From Alphaproteobacteria bacterium (GTDB taxonomy: Bacteria > Pseudomonadota > Alphaproteobacteria > Micropepsales > Micropepsaceae), in the NCBI GenBank assembly GCA_947475445.1, contig CANJLC010000005.1, positions 62,001 to 126,000 of the forward strand: 64,000 bases of DNA, in the 5' to 3' direction. Made by a program: the position numbers and the translations under genes. Below the pieces are notes generated by a model. It was given only the letters and a program-made list of their open reading frames with translations. It was not told the DNA's origin and searched no databases. The stretch's first letter is position 1. Each line of letters starts with the position of its first letter. Of the stretch, positions 36,936 through 47,581 are shown one piece after another.

Positions 36936-38499
36936 GACGGCCGGCCTCTATGAAGTTATTCGGGTTGCGTACCACATTATCATACCAGATTTCGTAATGG
37001 ACGTGAGGTCCCGTGCTGCGGCCCGTGGAACCCATGCGGCCCACCTGGGAACCTTTGCCGATCTTGGCGCCCACGGCCACGGTGATCCTGGACAGATGCC
37101 CATAGCGGGTGTGCAGGCCAAAGCCGTGATCGATTTCCACCATGTTGCCATAGCCGCCCCGGCTGCCCGCGAAAACAACCTTGCCGGGGGCAGTGGCCAG
37201 CACGCTGGCGCCCCAGGGGCCGGCGAAATCCACGCCGGGATGGAAGGAATAACGGCGGGTGAAGGGGTCTACGCGCGAGCCAAAGCCGCTGGACCGGTCG
37301 AAGGCGGCGCCGGTCACCGGTGTGGTGAGGGGGATATGTCCCATTTCGGACGAGAGGGTGTTGAGTTCGTCCAGCACCGCACCGGCCCGCAGATAGGCTT
37401 GGTCGAATTTCGCGTCCGCCATGCCTTCGATATGCACCTGGTCGAGGGCAATTTCCGGCCCGCCAATGCCATCAGCCGACTGGAACTTGCGCAGGAACTG
37501 GTCCGGATTGATGCCGGTGCGTTTCACCGTGGCGCGCAGCAGGCCCACATCCTGGTCCAGCGCGATTTCGGTGCGCGCCATCAACTGGGTCTGTTGCTGG
37601 CTCAGTGCCGCCAGCCTTGCAGTCTGTTGCGCCATCGCTTTGAGGGCGGGATGGCTGGCATAGGCGGCGGAAACCTGGATGGGCGAGGGGGCGCGGCGGT
37701 CGAACAGGGCCGATGCCAGCTTGCTGACGCGCTTGAAGGCGTCGTCCAGCAGGCTGGCCCTGGTGGCTTTCTGCACGCGCGGTTGCGGCAAGACAGGACC
37801 CGGCATCATGACCAGGGAGGAATCCGCTTCGTCGCTATCTGACGGGATCGTGACGCCGGAAAAGCCGACGCTGTCGCTGGCGGCGCCATGGTCAGAGGAG
37901 CCCTGTACGGAATTGATGATCGCCGGCGCCTGCGCCGGCGCACGAAACCCGATGGAGGCTTCCACCTGGGCGCGGCGGTTGAGGAAACCGGAAATGGCAT
38001 TCTGCTTGGATGTCAGCGCATCGGCGGTGGCCTTGAACTTGTCCTCGGCTCCCACCAGCGCACCGTTCAGTTCGTCATAGGAAATCTGCAAATCCGCGAG
38101 GCGGTTTTCATAGGCCGACTGCATCTGCTGGAAGCGATGGTCCTTGGCGGCGATGATGCGGTCCTTGAACACCACATTGACCGTGGCGAAGGCCACCCAG
38201 CCCAGGAAGATCAGGGCCAGCCCGGCCAGGGTCGCCTGCAGGGACGGGCCAAATGTGAAGAACTGCACCCGGCCATCGCTGCGGATATAGATCTGCAGTT
38301 CCGGGAAGGTCTCATGGAGCCAGGCCCAGACGCGTTCGAGCAGTGTCGGCGACGTGTCGTTGCCCTTAGGCGCCCTCATGGCGGAACCCCCATCCGGCAT
38401 TTCAACCCCACGGCCTTTGCCGATCAAGCCGCGTTGCCAGAAAAAGGATCTTGAGGTTAACCGCGGCCCAAAGGCTTTCATGGGATTGCGCTTTTTCAT
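36925..38499 (-). CDS. M23 family peptidoglycan endopeptidase, membrane-anchored
   Basis: 524 residues from an ATG that overlaps the bcp stop by 4 bases (ATGA); the track start lies 53 codons inside bcp. There is an N-terminal cytoplasmic part, one membrane helix (LAGLALIFLGWVAFATVNVVF) and a coiled-coil (DHRFQQMQSAYENRLADLQISYDELNGAL). The C-terminal M23 domain carries zinc motifs HPGVDFAGPWG and HVHYEIW. It resembles LmdC-type enzymes paired with bactofilin. Probably a DD-endopeptidase acting in the periplasm, with the cytoplasmic tail contacting the bactofilin (inference). Confidence 0.92.
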   Translation of the reverse strand: MKKRNPMKAFGPRLTSRSFFWQRGLIGKGRGVEMPDGGSAMRAPKGNDTSPTLLERVWAWLHETFPELQIYIRSDGRVQFFTFGPSLQATLAGLALIFLGWVAFATVNVVFKDRIIAAKDHRFQQMQSAYENRLADLQISYDELNGALVGAEDKFKATADALTSKQNAISGFLNRRAQVEASIGFRAPAQAPAIINSVQGSSDHGAASDSVGFSGVTIPSDSDEADSSLVMMPGPVLPQPRVQKATRASLLDDAFKRVSKLASALFDRRAPSPIQVSAAYASHPALKAMAQQTARLAALSQQQTQLMARTEIALDQDVGLLRATVKRTGINPDQFLRKFQSADGIGGPEIALDQVHIEGMADAKFDQAYLRAGAVLDELNTLSSEMGHIPLTTPVTGAAFDRSSGFGSRVDPFTRRYSFHPGVDFAGPWGASVLATAPGKVVFAGSRGGYGNMVEIDHGFGLHTRYGHLSRITVAVGAKIGKGSQVGRMGSTGRSTGPHVHYEIWYDNVVRNPNNFIEAGRHVL

Positions 38500-38957
38500 A
38501 GCGTTTTTGCCGCGGCAAGCACGGCTTCGACATGGCCGGGCACCTTCACCTTGTGCCACGCCTGGGCAATCACGCCCTTGGCGTCCACAAGGAAGGTGGC
38601 GCGTTCCAGGCCCATATATTTTCGGCCATAAAGGCTTTTCTCCACCCAGACGTCCCAATCCTGCGCCATCTTGATGTCCGGATCGGAGCCCAGCGCGATC
38701 TTGAGCTTGTGCTTGGTCTTGAATTTTTGGTGGCTGGCCAGGCTGTCTTTGGATACGCCCAGCACGAAAACCCCCAGTTTTGCGAATTTTTTGGCCGCGG
38801 CGGAGAAATCGATCGCTTCCTTGGTGCAGCCGGAGGTGTCGTCCTTGGGGTAGAAATAGACAATGTAAGGCTTGCCCTTGAGGCCCGCCCTGGTGACCGC
38901 GCCAGCGTCACTTTCCAGCTTGAAATTCGGGGCTTTATCACCCGCCTGCAACGCCAT
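38496..38957 (-). CDS. bcp: Thioredoxin-dependent thiol peroxidase (Bcp/PrxQ)
   Basis: 153-residue peroxiredoxin that reduces peroxides. The active-site motif is YFYPKDDTSGCTKEAIDF, with the peroxidatic Cys followed by Thr-Lys-Glu-Ala; the usual resolving Cys five residues later is replaced (CTKEAI), so it may use a one-Cys or alternative mechanism. The preferred start is MALQAGDKAPNF at 38957, not the upstream ORF start. It is a second peroxiredoxin besides the Prx5-type gene near 1.2 kb. First gene of bcp - M23 - bactofilin. Confidence 0.94.
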   Translation of the reverse strand: MALQAGDKAPNFKLESDAGAVTRAGLKGKPYIVYFYPKDDTSGCTKEAIDFSAAAKKFAKLGVFVLGVSKDSLASHQKFKTKHKLKIALGSDPDIKMAQDWDVWVEKSLYGRKYMGLERATFLVDAKGVIAQAWHKVKVPGHVEAVLAAAKTL

Positions 38958-39104
38958 TTCGCCTATTCCGCAGCCCAGGGGCCAATTTAGGCGGCCCCAT
39001 GAGACCAAAGCAATGCAAAATTCGTTTGCAAGGTGCTGGACTCTCTGCCCTTTTTAAGTCCAACAGACGCGGTAAAGGTACCGCCCCCACTGGGATAAGC
39101 CTGT

Positions 39105-42100
39105 TTGAAGCTGCCTTTTTCCAATTATGTGAAGGCCCATCACATCAGCCACGCCGCCCTCAGCATGGGCGCGCTGGTTGCTGCGCTGGTGTTTTTTGCG
39201 GTCGGGGCGGGCATCCGGCTGCTGGTGGGGCCGGTTTCGCTGGGCCCGCTGCAGGAAAGCCTGGCCGGGGCGATCCAGAGCGCCCTGCCTGGCATCACCC
39301 TGCAATATGACAAGGCGGCCATCGAATGGGACCGCGAGCAGAACCGGGTCAATTTGGTGGTCTTGGGCGCGCGCATCCTGGACACCACGGGCAAGGTGGT
39401 TGTCGCCGCGCCAAAGGCCGATATTGATCTGGCCGTCGCACCCTTCCTGCATGGTGAAGTCGCGGTCCAGCGCATCACCCTTGTCGGCGTCGCCTTCCGC
39501 CTGGTGCACATGAAGGATGGCGGCATCCGGCTGGGCGAGGTCGGCGATCCTGCCAACGACGTTTACGCCCGCCTCAGCGACTTGATTGAGTCCAAGGGGC
39601 CGGGCGGGACCTCACTCAAGAGCTTTGCGGTGCGCAATGCCCATCTGACAGTGTTTGACGAAGTGACCGGGCTCAATCTGGTCGCGCCGCGCGCCAACCT
39701 GTCGATGACCGCGCGGGGCGACAATATCGCGGCCTTGCTGGACACCGACGTTACAATTTCGGGCAAGTCCGCACATGTGAAGGCCGATCTTCTGTTGCCC
39801 TCCAATGACGGCCCGATCAGCGGCAATGCTGCCATCGCGCACCTCGACCTGGCCGCCCTGGGCGCCAATGCGCCCTTGTTCGCGCCGCTGCGCAACATTC
39901 CGCTCACCACCGATATATCAACGCAGTTCACGGTCCTGTTTCGCAAGCATATCAGCCAGACCGATTTTGAAATGACGGCATCGGGCGAGATTCCCTTTGC
40001 TGCGCTGAAAGGCAAGGCGCTTCATGTGCGCGCGCTGCACCTGGCGGGCCATTATGATGGCGCGCGCAACCACCTGTCGCTGAGCCAGGCCGGTTTGGAC
40101 GCAAGGGAAGCCAAGGTCCAGTTAAAGGGCGGTGCAGATCTCGGCTTTGATGCCAAGGGCACGATGGACAGCATCGCCGCGACGCTTTCCACCGCCAACG
40201 CGGCCCTGGACATGCCGGGCATATTCCCCGGCGCCATCACGCTGCAAAAGGCCGACTTCCGCGGGGTGTGGCACGCGGTAAACCGCAATTTCAGCATCGA
40301 GCGCCTGGCCGTCGCCGCGCCCGGCTTTGCCGTCAATGTCTCGGGCGGCATCCAGCTGGGCCAGCCGGGCCAGACACCGGGCTTCATGCTGACCGGCAGC
40401 CTGGCGCCGACGGGTGCGCGCACCCTGATGCGCTACTGGCCCCTGCAAGTGGCGCCGGGCGCGCGCGAATGGATCGACGAAAATATCTTCGCCGGCAATG
40501 TGGGCACGATCAGTTTCGAGACACGGTTGACGCCGGGCATGTGGGACCAGCCCATCCTGCCGGAAGACTCGCTGCGCATGGCATTCCAGATGTCCGGCGT
40601 GGAAGGCAGCTACATCAAGGGCCTGACCCGCCTTACCGGCGTGGCGGGGAGCGCGCTTCTGACAGGCGACACCTTTGCCGCCGATTTCACCACCGGCCGC
40701 GTCGGCAATCTTGTCGTTACAAAGGGGCGCGCCCTGATCCCCACCCTGCATGTCACCGGCACGGTGGGCGAGTTCAGCGCCCATGTCGACGGCGCCATGC
40801 CCGAAGTGATGACGCTGATCGACATGAAGCCGCTGGGCTACCCCACCCGCTTCGGGGTTGACCCAAAACTGACCACCGGCACGGCCAGCCTGGACCTCAT
40901 GGTCAAGGTGCCCATGCTGGCGAATTTGAAAGTGGATGATATCGGCATCCTGGTGAAAGCCGGTGTGCAGAATTTCGGCGTCACGCTGGGACGGCTGCAG
41001 CTCACCAACGGCAATGTCGAATTTGCCATAGACAACAACACACTTCATCAAACCGGCACCCTCAATCTCGCCGATTCCCGTCTGACCGTGGATTGGGTGG
41101 AAGACTTCAAGACCAGCCTGCCCATCACCACCAAACTGAACGTCAAGGGCCAGATCACCGATGCCGGCCGCGCCGCCCTCAAGGTCGGACTGGTCAATAT
41201 CCTGACCGGTCCGGTGGGCGTGAATGGCACGCTGCTGGGCAATCGCGGGTCGCTCCGCACCGCGGATTTGCAACTGGACCTGACGCCGGCCGCGCTGCTG
41301 ATCCCCATCGTTCACCTGGGCAAGCCGGCCGGGCAGGCTGCAATGGGCCGCATCAATGTCAATTTCGGCGCCAACGACAATATCGCCGATGAAACCATCC
41401 GCGTCACCGGGCCCAATTTGGCGGCCAATGGCACGGCAAATTTTGACCGCAATGGCGTGCTGACCACGCTCAATTTTCCGTCTGTGAAAATGGGCACGCT
41501 CAACGACCTCTCCTTCACCCTGGCGCGCACGCCCCAACTGGACAGCTACACGCTGCGCGGCCATTCGATGGATATTTCGCTGGTGGGCCGCGACGGCAAC
41601 ACCAATTCGTCGGGCGCGAATGCCAGCGCGCCGGCCCCGGACGAGACGCCGAACGGCGCCTTTCGCATTGATGCCAGGCTCGACCGGGCGGCGATGCGCG
41701 ATGGCGTTGTGATTGCGCCTTTCGCTCTGGATTTGAGCGGGGTGGGCAATCGTCCCGGGACGCTGATGCTGTCGGGCACGCTGACCCAGGCGGGCGTCAC
41801 CCGCACGGGGCCGCTGGCCGCGAACATCGAAGCACTCCCCGCCGGGCGCAAGCTCACTTTGACCGCGGGCGATGCCGGCATGCTGATCCGCGGCATGTTC
41901 GCCTTTGACTCGCTGCGCGGCGGCAAGCTTGCCCTGACGGCGACCATGCCTGGCAAGGCGACGGATCCGGAAATCGCAGGGCCGGCGCCCGATTATACCG
42001 GCAAGCTCGACATTGACGATTTCACCATGGTCAACCAGCCCTTCCTGACGCGGCTCTTCTCCGCCGGTTCGCTGACCGGCCTGGGCGACCTGATGGGCGG

Positions 42101-42560
42101 CAGCGGGATCACGGTGGACAGTCTTGACGTGCCCTTCAGTTCCAAAAACAGCGTCATCAGCGTCAAGGACAGCCGCGCCGCGGGGCCCGCCATCGGCGCC
42201 TCGGCAGATGGGTATATTGACCGCCCCAAAAACCAGATCGCGCTGAAAGGCTCGCTGGTGCCGGCCTTCGGCCTCAACTCCATGGTCAGCAATATCCCGC
42301 TGCTGGGCGATTTGCTGGCGTCCAAAAAAGGCGAAGGCATTTTCGGCGTGACTTATTCCGCCACCGGCAATGCCGACCAGCCCAGCATCAGCGTCAACCC
42401 GCTGTCGGCACTGACCCCCGGCATCCTGCGCCGCATTTTTGAAGGTCACATTCCGACGGCGGCCAATGCGCCGTCCAACGCACCCGGCGCGAACGTGACG
42501 CCGCCACCGCCGACGCAGGATGCGCAATCCACGCCCCCGCCCAAGCCGTCTGCGAATTAG
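39105..42560 (+). CDS. Giant AsmA/YhdP-like lipid-transport protein
   Basis: 1151 residues. One N-terminal membrane helix ([19 protein letters not shown]) precedes a long periplasmic region of repetitive beta-strands (DUF3971/AsmA-like C-terminal features such as [28 protein letters not shown] and [11 protein letters not shown]-like text). These proteins form a beta-groove bridging inner and outer membranes, moving phospholipids. The start is TTG at 39105 without a strong ribosome-binding site, but [11 protein letters not shown] before the helix fits the family. The C-terminal ~40 residues are Pro/Thr/Ala-rich. It shares a TTAG stop overlap with convergent tyrS. Confidence 0.88.
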   Translation: MKLPFSNYVKAHHISHAALSMGALVAALVFFAVGAGIRLLVGPVSLGPLQESLAGAIQSALPGITLQYDKAAIEWDREQNRVNLVVLGARILDTTGKVVVAAPKADIDLAVAPFLHGEVAVQRITLVGVAFRLVHMKDGGIRLGEVGDPANDVYARLSDLIESKGPGGTSLKSFAVRNAHLTVFDEVTGLNLVAPRANLSMTARGDNIAALLDTDVTISGKSAHVKADLLLPSNDGPISGNAAIAHLDLAALGANAPLFAPLRNIPLTTDISTQFTVLFRKHISQTDFEMTASGEIPFAALKGKALHVRALHLAGHYDGARNHLSLSQAGLDAREAKVQLKGGADLGFDAKGTMDSIAATLSTANAALDMPGIFPGAITLQKADFRGVWHAVNRNFSIERLAVAAPGFAVNVSGGIQLGQPGQTPGFMLTGSLAPTGARTLMRYWPLQVAPGAREWIDENIFAGNVGTISFETRLTPGMWDQPILPEDSLRMAFQMSGVEGSYIKGLTRLTGVAGSALLTGDTFAADFTTGRVGNLVVTKGRALIPTLHVTGTVGEFSAHVDGAMPEVMTLIDMKPLGYPTRFGVDPKLTTGTASLDLMVKVPMLANLKVDDIGILVKAGVQNFGVTLGRLQLTNGNVEFAIDNNTLHQTGTLNLADSRLTVDWVEDFKTSLPITTKLNVKGQITDAGRAALKVGLVNILTGPVGVNGTLLGNRGSLRTADLQLDLTPAALLIPIVHLGKPAGQAAMGRINVNFGANDNIADETIRVTGPNLAANGTANFDRNGVLTTLNFPSVKMGTLNDLSFTLARTPQLDSYTLRGHSMDISLVGRDGNTNSSGANASAPAPDETPNGAFRIDARLDRAAMRDGVVIAPFALDLSGVGNRPGTLMLSGTLTQAGVTRTGPLAANIEALPAGRKLTLTAGDAGMLIRGMFAFDSLRGGKLALTATMPGKATDPEIAGPAPDYTGKLDIDDFTMVNQPFLTRLFSAGSLTGLGDLMGGSGITVDSLDVPFSSKNSVISVKDSRAAGPAIGASADGYIDRPKNQIALKGSLVPAFGLNSMVSNIPLLGDLLASKKGEGIFGVTYSATGNADQPSISVNPLSALTPGILRRIFEGHIPTAANAPSNAPGANVTPPPPTQDAQSTPPPKPSAN

Positions 42561-43804
42561 GCGGGCTTCACCAGCACGTGCTTTTTCTTGCCGCTGGACA
42601 GTTTCAGAACACCATCGGCATTCAGGGCGGACGCATCAACCATCAGCTTGGGATCGCTCACGGCCGCATCATTCAGCTTGAGGCCATTGTTGGTGATGAG
42701 CTTTCGCGCTTCGGAATTGGACGCGGCCAATCCCGCCGCCACCGCCAGGTTCAAGATACCATCAGGAAGCTTCGCCGTGATGGTCGGCAGGCCTTCCGCC
42801 ATGGCGCCGTCTTCAAAGGCCCGCCGCGCCGTATCGGCAGCTTTGTCGGCCGCTTCGCTGCCATGCAGGATGGCCGTGGCGGCAGTCGCCAGGATCTTTT
42901 TCGCGTCGTTCAGTTCCGCGCCTTGCAGCGATTCCAGCCGCTTGATTTCCGCCAGCGGCATGTCGGTAAACAGGCGCAGGAAGCGGCCGACATCGCCATC
43001 TTCGGTGTTGCGCCAGAATTGCCAGTAATCATAGGGCGAGACGCGACCCGCATTCAGCCACACCGCGCCCGCCGCCGTCTTGCCCATCTTGGCGCCCGAC
43101 GCCGTGGTGATCAGGGGCGTGGTCAGCCCGTAAAACTGGGTACCCACCAGGCGGTGGCCCAAATCGATGCCGGACACGACATTGCCCCACTGGTCGGAGC
43201 CGGAGCTTTGCACGCGGCAGCCATAGCGCTTGTAGAGTTCGACAAAGTCATAGGCCTGCATGATGGAATAATTGAATTCCAGGAAGGACAGCGGCTGCTC
43301 GCGGTCCAGCCGCAGCTTGACGCTCTCCATCGACAACATGCGGTTGACCGAGAAATGCCGCCCCACTTCGCGCAGGAAGGGAATCCATTCGAGCTTGTCC
43401 AGCCATTGCGCATTGTCCACCAGGATAGCGTCGCTGGGGCCGTCGCCGAATTTCAAGAGATGGCGGATGCCCGACAGGATGGACTGCTTGTTGGCTTCGA
43501 TCTGCTCATTGGTCAAAAGCTGGCGCGTCTCGTCCTTGCCGCTGGGATCGCCCGCCTTGGTGGTGCCGCCGCCCATCAGCAGGATGGGCTTGTGACCCGC
43601 CTGCTGCAGCCGGCGCAAGGTCATCAGCTGCACCAGGCTGCCGACATGCAAGGAGTCGGCGGTGCAGTCAAAGCCGATATAGGCAGTGACGCGTTCCTTG
43701 GCGAACAGCCCGTCCAGTTCTGCCGGGCCGGAACAGTCATAATAAGCCCCGCGCTCCACGAAGGTGCGGAGGAATTCGGACTGGAATTGGGGCGCGGCGG
43801 GCAT
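42557..43804 (-). CDS. tyrS: Tyrosine--tRNA ligase
   Basis: 415-residue class I synthetase. The HIGH-type motif is [10 protein letters not shown], the KMSKS-type is [12 protein letters not shown], and YNFLE-like [15 protein letters not shown] binds tyrosine. The C-terminal S4 domain (~350-415: [21 protein letters not shown]) binds tRNA. The start is the ATG of [12 protein letters not shown]; the longer track ORF lacks support. Divergent from anmK with only 41 bases between. Confidence 0.96.
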   Translation of the reverse strand: MPAAPQFQSEFLRTFVERGAYYDCSGPAELDGLFAKERVTAYIGFDCTADSLHVGSLVQLMTLRRLQQAGHKPILLMGGGTTKAGDPSGKDETRQLLTNEQIEANKQSILSGIRHLLKFGDGPSDAILVDNAQWLDKLEWIPFLREVGRHFSVNRMLSMESVKLRLDREQPLSFLEFNYSIMQAYDFVELYKRYGCRVQSSGSDQWGNVVSGIDLGHRLVGTQFYGLTTPLITTASGAKMGKTAAGAVWLNAGRVSPYDYWQFWRNTEDGDVGRFLRLFTDMPLAEIKRLESLQGAELNDAKKILATAATAILHGSEAADKAADTARRAFEDGAMAEGLPTITAKLPDGILNLAVAAGLAASNSEARKLITNNGLKLNDAAVSDPKLMVDASALNADGVLKLSSGKKKHVLVKPA

Positions 43805-43845
43805 GCTATAGACTCTGGGTTGCGGCGAAGCGGGCAATAGCACGA

Positions 43846-44952
43846 ATGTCAGAAATCTTGAAAGTCATAGGCCTGATGAGCGGCACCTCCCTGGACGGGG
43901 TGGATGCCGCCCTGGTCGAGACCGACGGGGTTGATATCGTCCGTCCCGGCCCCAGCCTGACCATCGCCTATACCCCGCAAACGCGCGCCTTGCTCAGGGC
44001 GGCGTTGGACATGGCGCAAAAAGTGGCCGCGGGCGGGCCCGTGCCCCATTCCATCCGCGACGCCGGGCAATATTTGACCCAGGCCCATGCCGAAGCCGTC
44101 AAGGCGCTGCTCGCCAAGGCCGGCCTTGCCGCCGCGGATGTGGCCCTGATCGGCTTTCACGGCCAGACCATCCTGCATCGTCCGGCCCAGCGCTGGACCT
44201 GGCAGATCGGCGACGGCGCCTTTCTGGCGCGGCTGACGGGAATAGATGTGGTCAATGATTTCCGCAGCGCCGATGTCAAGGCGGGCGGGCAGGGCGCGCC
44301 GCTGGCGCCGCTTTATCATGCCGCACTGGCGCGCACGTCCGAACTCACGCCGCCGCTGGTCCTGGTGAATATCGGCGGCGTCGCCAATGTCACTTATATA
44401 TCAGGTGACCTGGTGCTGGCGTTTGATACCGGTCCGGGCAATGCGCCGATTGACGACTGGATGCACACCCATTCCGGCACGCCCGTCGATGAGGGCGGCG
44501 CCTTCGCCGCCACCGGCAAGGTGAATGACGTGGCGCTGGAAAAAATGCTGGCCAACGCATTTTTTGATCGCGTGCCGCCAAAGTCTCTCGACAGGATGGA
44601 TTTCGGGATTGATGCGGTGAAAAACCTCTCTCCCGCGGATGGCGCAGCCACGCTCACAGCTTTTACCGCCGCTTCCATCGCAAAGGCGCGCGAGCATTTT
44701 CCTGATCCTGCCGCAACATGGATCGTGTGCGGCGGCGGGCGCCACAACAAAACGCTGATGGCCATGCTGAAAGCCCGTGTCAATGCGCAGGTTTTGACGG
44801 CGGAAGACGCAGGCTGGAACGGCGATGCGCTGGAGGCCGAAGCCTTCGCTTATCTGGCGGCGCGGTCCAAAAAAGGATTGCCGCTGTCCCTGCCGACCAC
44901 CACAGGCGTGGCGCAGCCCATCACCGGCGGGAAATTCCACAAAAAGACTTAG
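43846..44952 (+). CDS. anmK: Anhydro-N-acetylmuramic acid kinase
   Basis: 368-residue kinase that recycles cell-wall sugar: it opens the 1,6-anhydro ring and phosphorylates MurNAc. N-terminal [17 protein letters not shown] is the family hallmark; [36 protein letters not shown] and [11 protein letters not shown] are also typical. Ends convergently on the alpha/beta hydrolase gene with a shared TTAG. Fits the wall-recycling and wall-building genes nearby. Confidence 0.95.
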   Translation: MSEILKVIGLMSGTSLDGVDAALVETDGVDIVRPGPSLTIAYTPQTRALLRAALDMAQKVAAGGPVPHSIRDAGQYLTQAHAEAVKALLAKAGLAAADVALIGFHGQTILHRPAQRWTWQIGDGAFLARLTGIDVVNDFRSADVKAGGQGAPLAPLYHAALARTSELTPPLVLVNIGGVANVTYISGDLVLAFDTGPGNAPIDDWMHTHSGTPVDEGGAFAATGKVNDVALEKMLANAFFDRVPPKSLDRMDFGIDAVKNLSPADGAATLTAFTAASIAKAREHFPDPAATWIVCGGGRHNKTLMAMLKARVNAQVLTAEDAGWNGDALEAEAFAYLAARSKKGLPLSLPTTTGVAQPITGGKFHKKT

Positions 44953-45605
44953 CGGCCTTCGCGCGGCTTGCTCATCATGTTCGAGACATAGCCCTTCACC
45001 GTTTCCACGACATCGGCTTCGCGCTTGTCGAAGAAATGATTGGCGCCTTCGATCTTGTCATAGGTGATCTTGATGCCCTTCTGCGCGGTCAGGCGGTCCA
45101 CCAGTTTCTGGACGTCGGCTTCCGGCACCACATTGTCCTTGGTGCCATGCACGATCAGGCCCGAGGCCGGGCAGGGCGCCAGGAAGGCGAAGTCATACAT
45201 GCTGGCAGGCGGGGCGATGGAAACGAAGCCGGTGATTTCCGGCCGGCGCATCAAAAGCTGCATCCCGATCCAGGCGCCGAAGGAGATGCCGCACACCCAG
45301 ACATTGGACGGATTGGGATAGAGAGTGTTCATCCAGTCCAGCACGGCGGCGGCGTCACTGAGTTCGCCCGAGCCATTGTCGAAGCTGCCCTGGCTGCGGC
45401 CCACGCCGCGGAAATTGAAGCGCACCGTGGTGCAGCCCAGCCCGTGGAACATGTGAAACAGGTCATAGACCAGCGGATTGTTCATCGTCCCGCCGAACTG
45501 GGGATGGGGATGCAGCACCAGGGCCATGGGCGCGCCGGGGGCTTTTTGGCGCTGGTAACGGGCCTCGATGCGGCCAGCCGAGCCGGGAAGAATGATGTCG
45601 GGCAT
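44949..45605 (-). CDS. Alpha/beta hydrolase
   Basis: 218-residue alpha/beta hydrolase with nucleophile elbow GISFGAW, oxyanion region HPHPQFGGTMNN, and a catalytic-His region EGANHFF. It resembles the broad family of dienelactone-hydrolase-like or CocE-type small esterases found beside many genes. Substrate unknown. Opposite strand to the suf operon, separated by a 333-base region. Confidence 0.88.
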   Translation of the reverse strand: MPDIILPGSAGRIEARYQRQKAPGAPMALVLHPHPQFGGTMNNPLVYDLFHMFHGLGCTTVRFNFRGVGRSQGSFDNGSGELSDAAAVLDWMNTLYPNPSNVWVCGISFGAWIGMQLLMRRPEITGFVSIAPPASMYDFAFLAPCPASGLIVHGTKDNVVPEADVQKLVDRLTAQKGIKITYDKIEGANHFFDKREADVVETVKGYVSNMMSKPREGR

Positions 45606-45938
45606 GCCGGATGGTCCTATGGGCTTGGAGGCTGGCGGGTGTGCGATTTTGGCATATCAGGAAAGTCGGACTTTTATCCCAAAAACAACAAATAAAACTG
45701 TTGTTTATCAGGTACTTAACTATACACAGATCAGGCCCGTCTGAATACTTGACCGCGTTAGTGGGGAATTCTATACCCAGACCGCTGGAATTACAGGCGT
45801 TTTTCCAGGGCAGGCCGCGCTTCTTACACCAAGGGCTCCGGCCACCCCAAGAAAAATCGCTTAGGAGCATCGGCCCCGCGAGTGCGAAGCGGTTCGCGCC
45901 AGGCCGTGCGACCATAAGAGAAGAAAAGGAGATCGGCC
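45606..45938 (+). other. AT-rich leader and promoter region of the suf operon
   Basis: 333 bases without a convincing gene; the overlapping short ORFs are shadows. The stretch 45650-45790 is visibly AT-richer than its surroundings. It contains an inverted repeat AAACAACA (45683-45690) / TGTTGTTT (45699-45706) with an 8-base loop, and the promoter annotated below. An IscR-type operator is expected here but I cannot assign one with confidence. Confidence 0.6.
45749..45777 (+). promoter_or_regulatory. Sigma-70-type promoter of the suf operon
   Basis: TTGACC and TATACC with an ideal 17-base spacer, predicting a transcript start near 45784 and a leader of ~155 bases before iscR. This is the best promoter match in the window. 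An IscR-type repressor would be expected to bind near it. Confidence 0.7.
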
Positions 45939-46415
45939 ATGAGGCTGAGCACCAAGGGCCGCTATGCGGTAATGGCGATGGCGGACCTGGCGGGTCATGC
46001 GCCGGATTCAAAGCCCGTTGCCCTGGCCGACATTGCGGCGCGCCAGGATATTTCCCTGTCTTACCTCGAACAGCTTTTCGCCAAGCTGCGGCGCGGCGGC
46101 CTTGTCACCAGCGTTCGCGGGCCCGGCGGCGGCTATCGCCTGTCGCGCGCCTCTTCGGACCTGCGCATCGCTGACATCATCGTGGCGGTGGATGAACCCA
46201 TTGCCGCCACCCGCTGCAAGACTGGCAGCGCCAAGGGCTGCACCAAGACTGGCGCACGCTGCGTCACCCACGATTTGTGGGAAGAGCTTGGCCAGCAGAT
46301 CCATGTATTCCTCTCCTCCGTGTCGCTCGCCGATGTGGTGGAAAAGCGCGTGCTGGGCCGCGCCAAGCCCTGCAACGACGCGGGCCGTCCCGAAGAAACC
46401 GTCGCGGCCGAATAA
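45939..46415 (+). CDS. iscR: IscR-type Rrf2 family regulator of the suf operon
   Basis: 158-residue winged-helix regulator (MRLSTKGRYAVMAMADLAGH start; ISLSYLEQLFAKLRRGGLVTSVRGPGGGYRL is the recognition region). Three Cys (ATRCKTGSAKGCTKTGARCVTHDLWEEL) match the [2Fe-2S] ligand pattern of IscR, though the spacing between the first two is wider (8 versus 6 in E. coli). In the holo form it is expected to repress the operon. AGAAAAGGAGA gives a strong ribosome-binding site. First gene of the suf operon. Confidence 0.94.
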   Translation: MRLSTKGRYAVMAMADLAGHAPDSKPVALADIAARQDISLSYLEQLFAKLRRGGLVTSVRGPGGGYRLSRASSDLRIADIIVAVDEPIAATRCKTGSAKGCTKTGARCVTHDLWEELGQQIHVFLSSVSLADVVEKRVLGRAKPCNDAGRPEETVAAE

Positions 46416-46418
46416 GCC

Positions 46419-47579
46419 ATGCATTATTGCGACCACAATGCGACCTCGCCGCTGCGTCCCGAATGCCGGGATGCGGTGCTGCACGCGCTCACCATTGGCG
46501 GCAATCCCGCCTCGGTGCATGCGGCAGGGCGGGCGGCGCATGCGCTGGTCGAGAATGCGCGTGAAGCGGTGGCCAGCCTTGTGGGCGCCAGGCCCGACGA
46601 AGTGATTTTCACCAGCGGCGCCACGGAAAGCAATTCCCTGGCGCTGGCAGGCGCCATCGAAGGCGCAATGGTGGAAGGTGAAAAGCCGGTGCGCATTACG
46701 CGGCTGTTCGTGTCCGCCATCGAACATAGCTCCGTCCTGAAGGCGGCGCAGCGCCTGGGTGAAAAAGTGCCCGGCCTGCGGCTGGAAATTCTTCCCGTCA
46801 CCGCCGATGGCGTGCTGGATACAGAAGCTCTGCGGGTGGCCTTGCGCGAAGGCAAGGGCCGCGCCCTGGTGGCGGTCATGGCCGCCAACAATGAAACCGG
46901 CGTGGTGCAGCCACTTCCGGAAATATCGCGCCTGGTACGGGAAGCGGGCGCGCTGCTGCTGGTGGACGCGGTAACCGCGGCGGGGAAAACTGAATTGGAT
47001 TTTTCGCTGTGCGATTACATGACCCTGTCCGGCCACAAGCTGGGCGGACCGCAGGGCGCAGGCGCGCTCATCGTGCGCTCCGGCGCGCCTTTTGCGCCGC
47101 AGCTTGTGGGCGGCGGCCAGCAAAAGGGCCTGCGCGCCGGCACGGAAAATCTTTCCGGTATCGCCGGTTTCGGCGCAGCCGCCCGCGCCGTTCAGGGTGA
47201 TGGCGAGGAACGGGTCCGCGTGGCGCAGCTGCGCGACGATTTCGAGAAAAAGCTGAAAGCCGCAATTCCCGGCGTAACGGTGTTTGGTGACAAAGTGCCC
47301 CGCCTGTGCAGTACCTCCAATGTCGCGGTGCCGGGCCTGACGGGCGAGAATATCGTCATCGCGCTCGACCTGGATGGCGTGCTGGTATCGTCGGGCTCCT
47401 CCTGCTCCTCGGGCAAGATCACGCCTTCGCATGTGTTGTCGGCCATGGGCGTGGATGAGAATCTCGCCGGCGCGTCCCTGCGCGTCAGCTTTGGCTGGAA
47501 CTCGACCGCCGCTGACGCGGACGCCGTGGTCGCCTCGCTGCTGCGCCTGAATTCCCGCCTCAAAGAAAGGGCGGCATAA
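46419..47579 (+). CDS. iscS: Cysteine desulfurase, IscS/NifS group
   Basis: 386-residue PLP enzyme that takes sulfur from cysteine. The N-terminal [22 protein letters not shown], the PLP lysine in [14 protein letters not shown], and the mobile catalytic loop [17 protein letters not shown] are all class I (IscS-like) features, unlike SufS downstream. The presence of both types in one operon is usual in Alphaproteobacteria. Three bases after iscR and two before sufB. Confidence 0.93.
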   Translation: MHYCDHNATSPLRPECRDAVLHALTIGGNPASVHAAGRAAHALVENAREAVASLVGARPDEVIFTSGATESNSLALAGAIEGAMVEGEKPVRITRLFVSAIEHSSVLKAAQRLGEKVPGLRLEILPVTADGVLDTEALRVALREGKGRALVAVMAANNETGVVQPLPEISRLVREAGALLLVDAVTAAGKTELDFSLCDYMTLSGHKLGGPQGAGALIVRSGAPFAPQLVGGGQQKGLRAGTENLSGIAGFGAAARAVQGDGEERVRVAQLRDDFEKKLKAAIPGVTVFGDKVPRLCSTSNVAVPGLTGENIVIALDLDGVLVSSGSSCSSGKITPSHVLSAMGVDENLAGASLRVSFGWNSTAADADAVVASLLRLNSRLKERAA

Positions 47580-47581
47580 CC

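Noticed and set aside
40122-42527. 801-residue minus-strand ORF opposite the YhdP-like gene
   Set aside because: Antisense shadow with a Gln/Gly/Arg-rich, domain-free translation.
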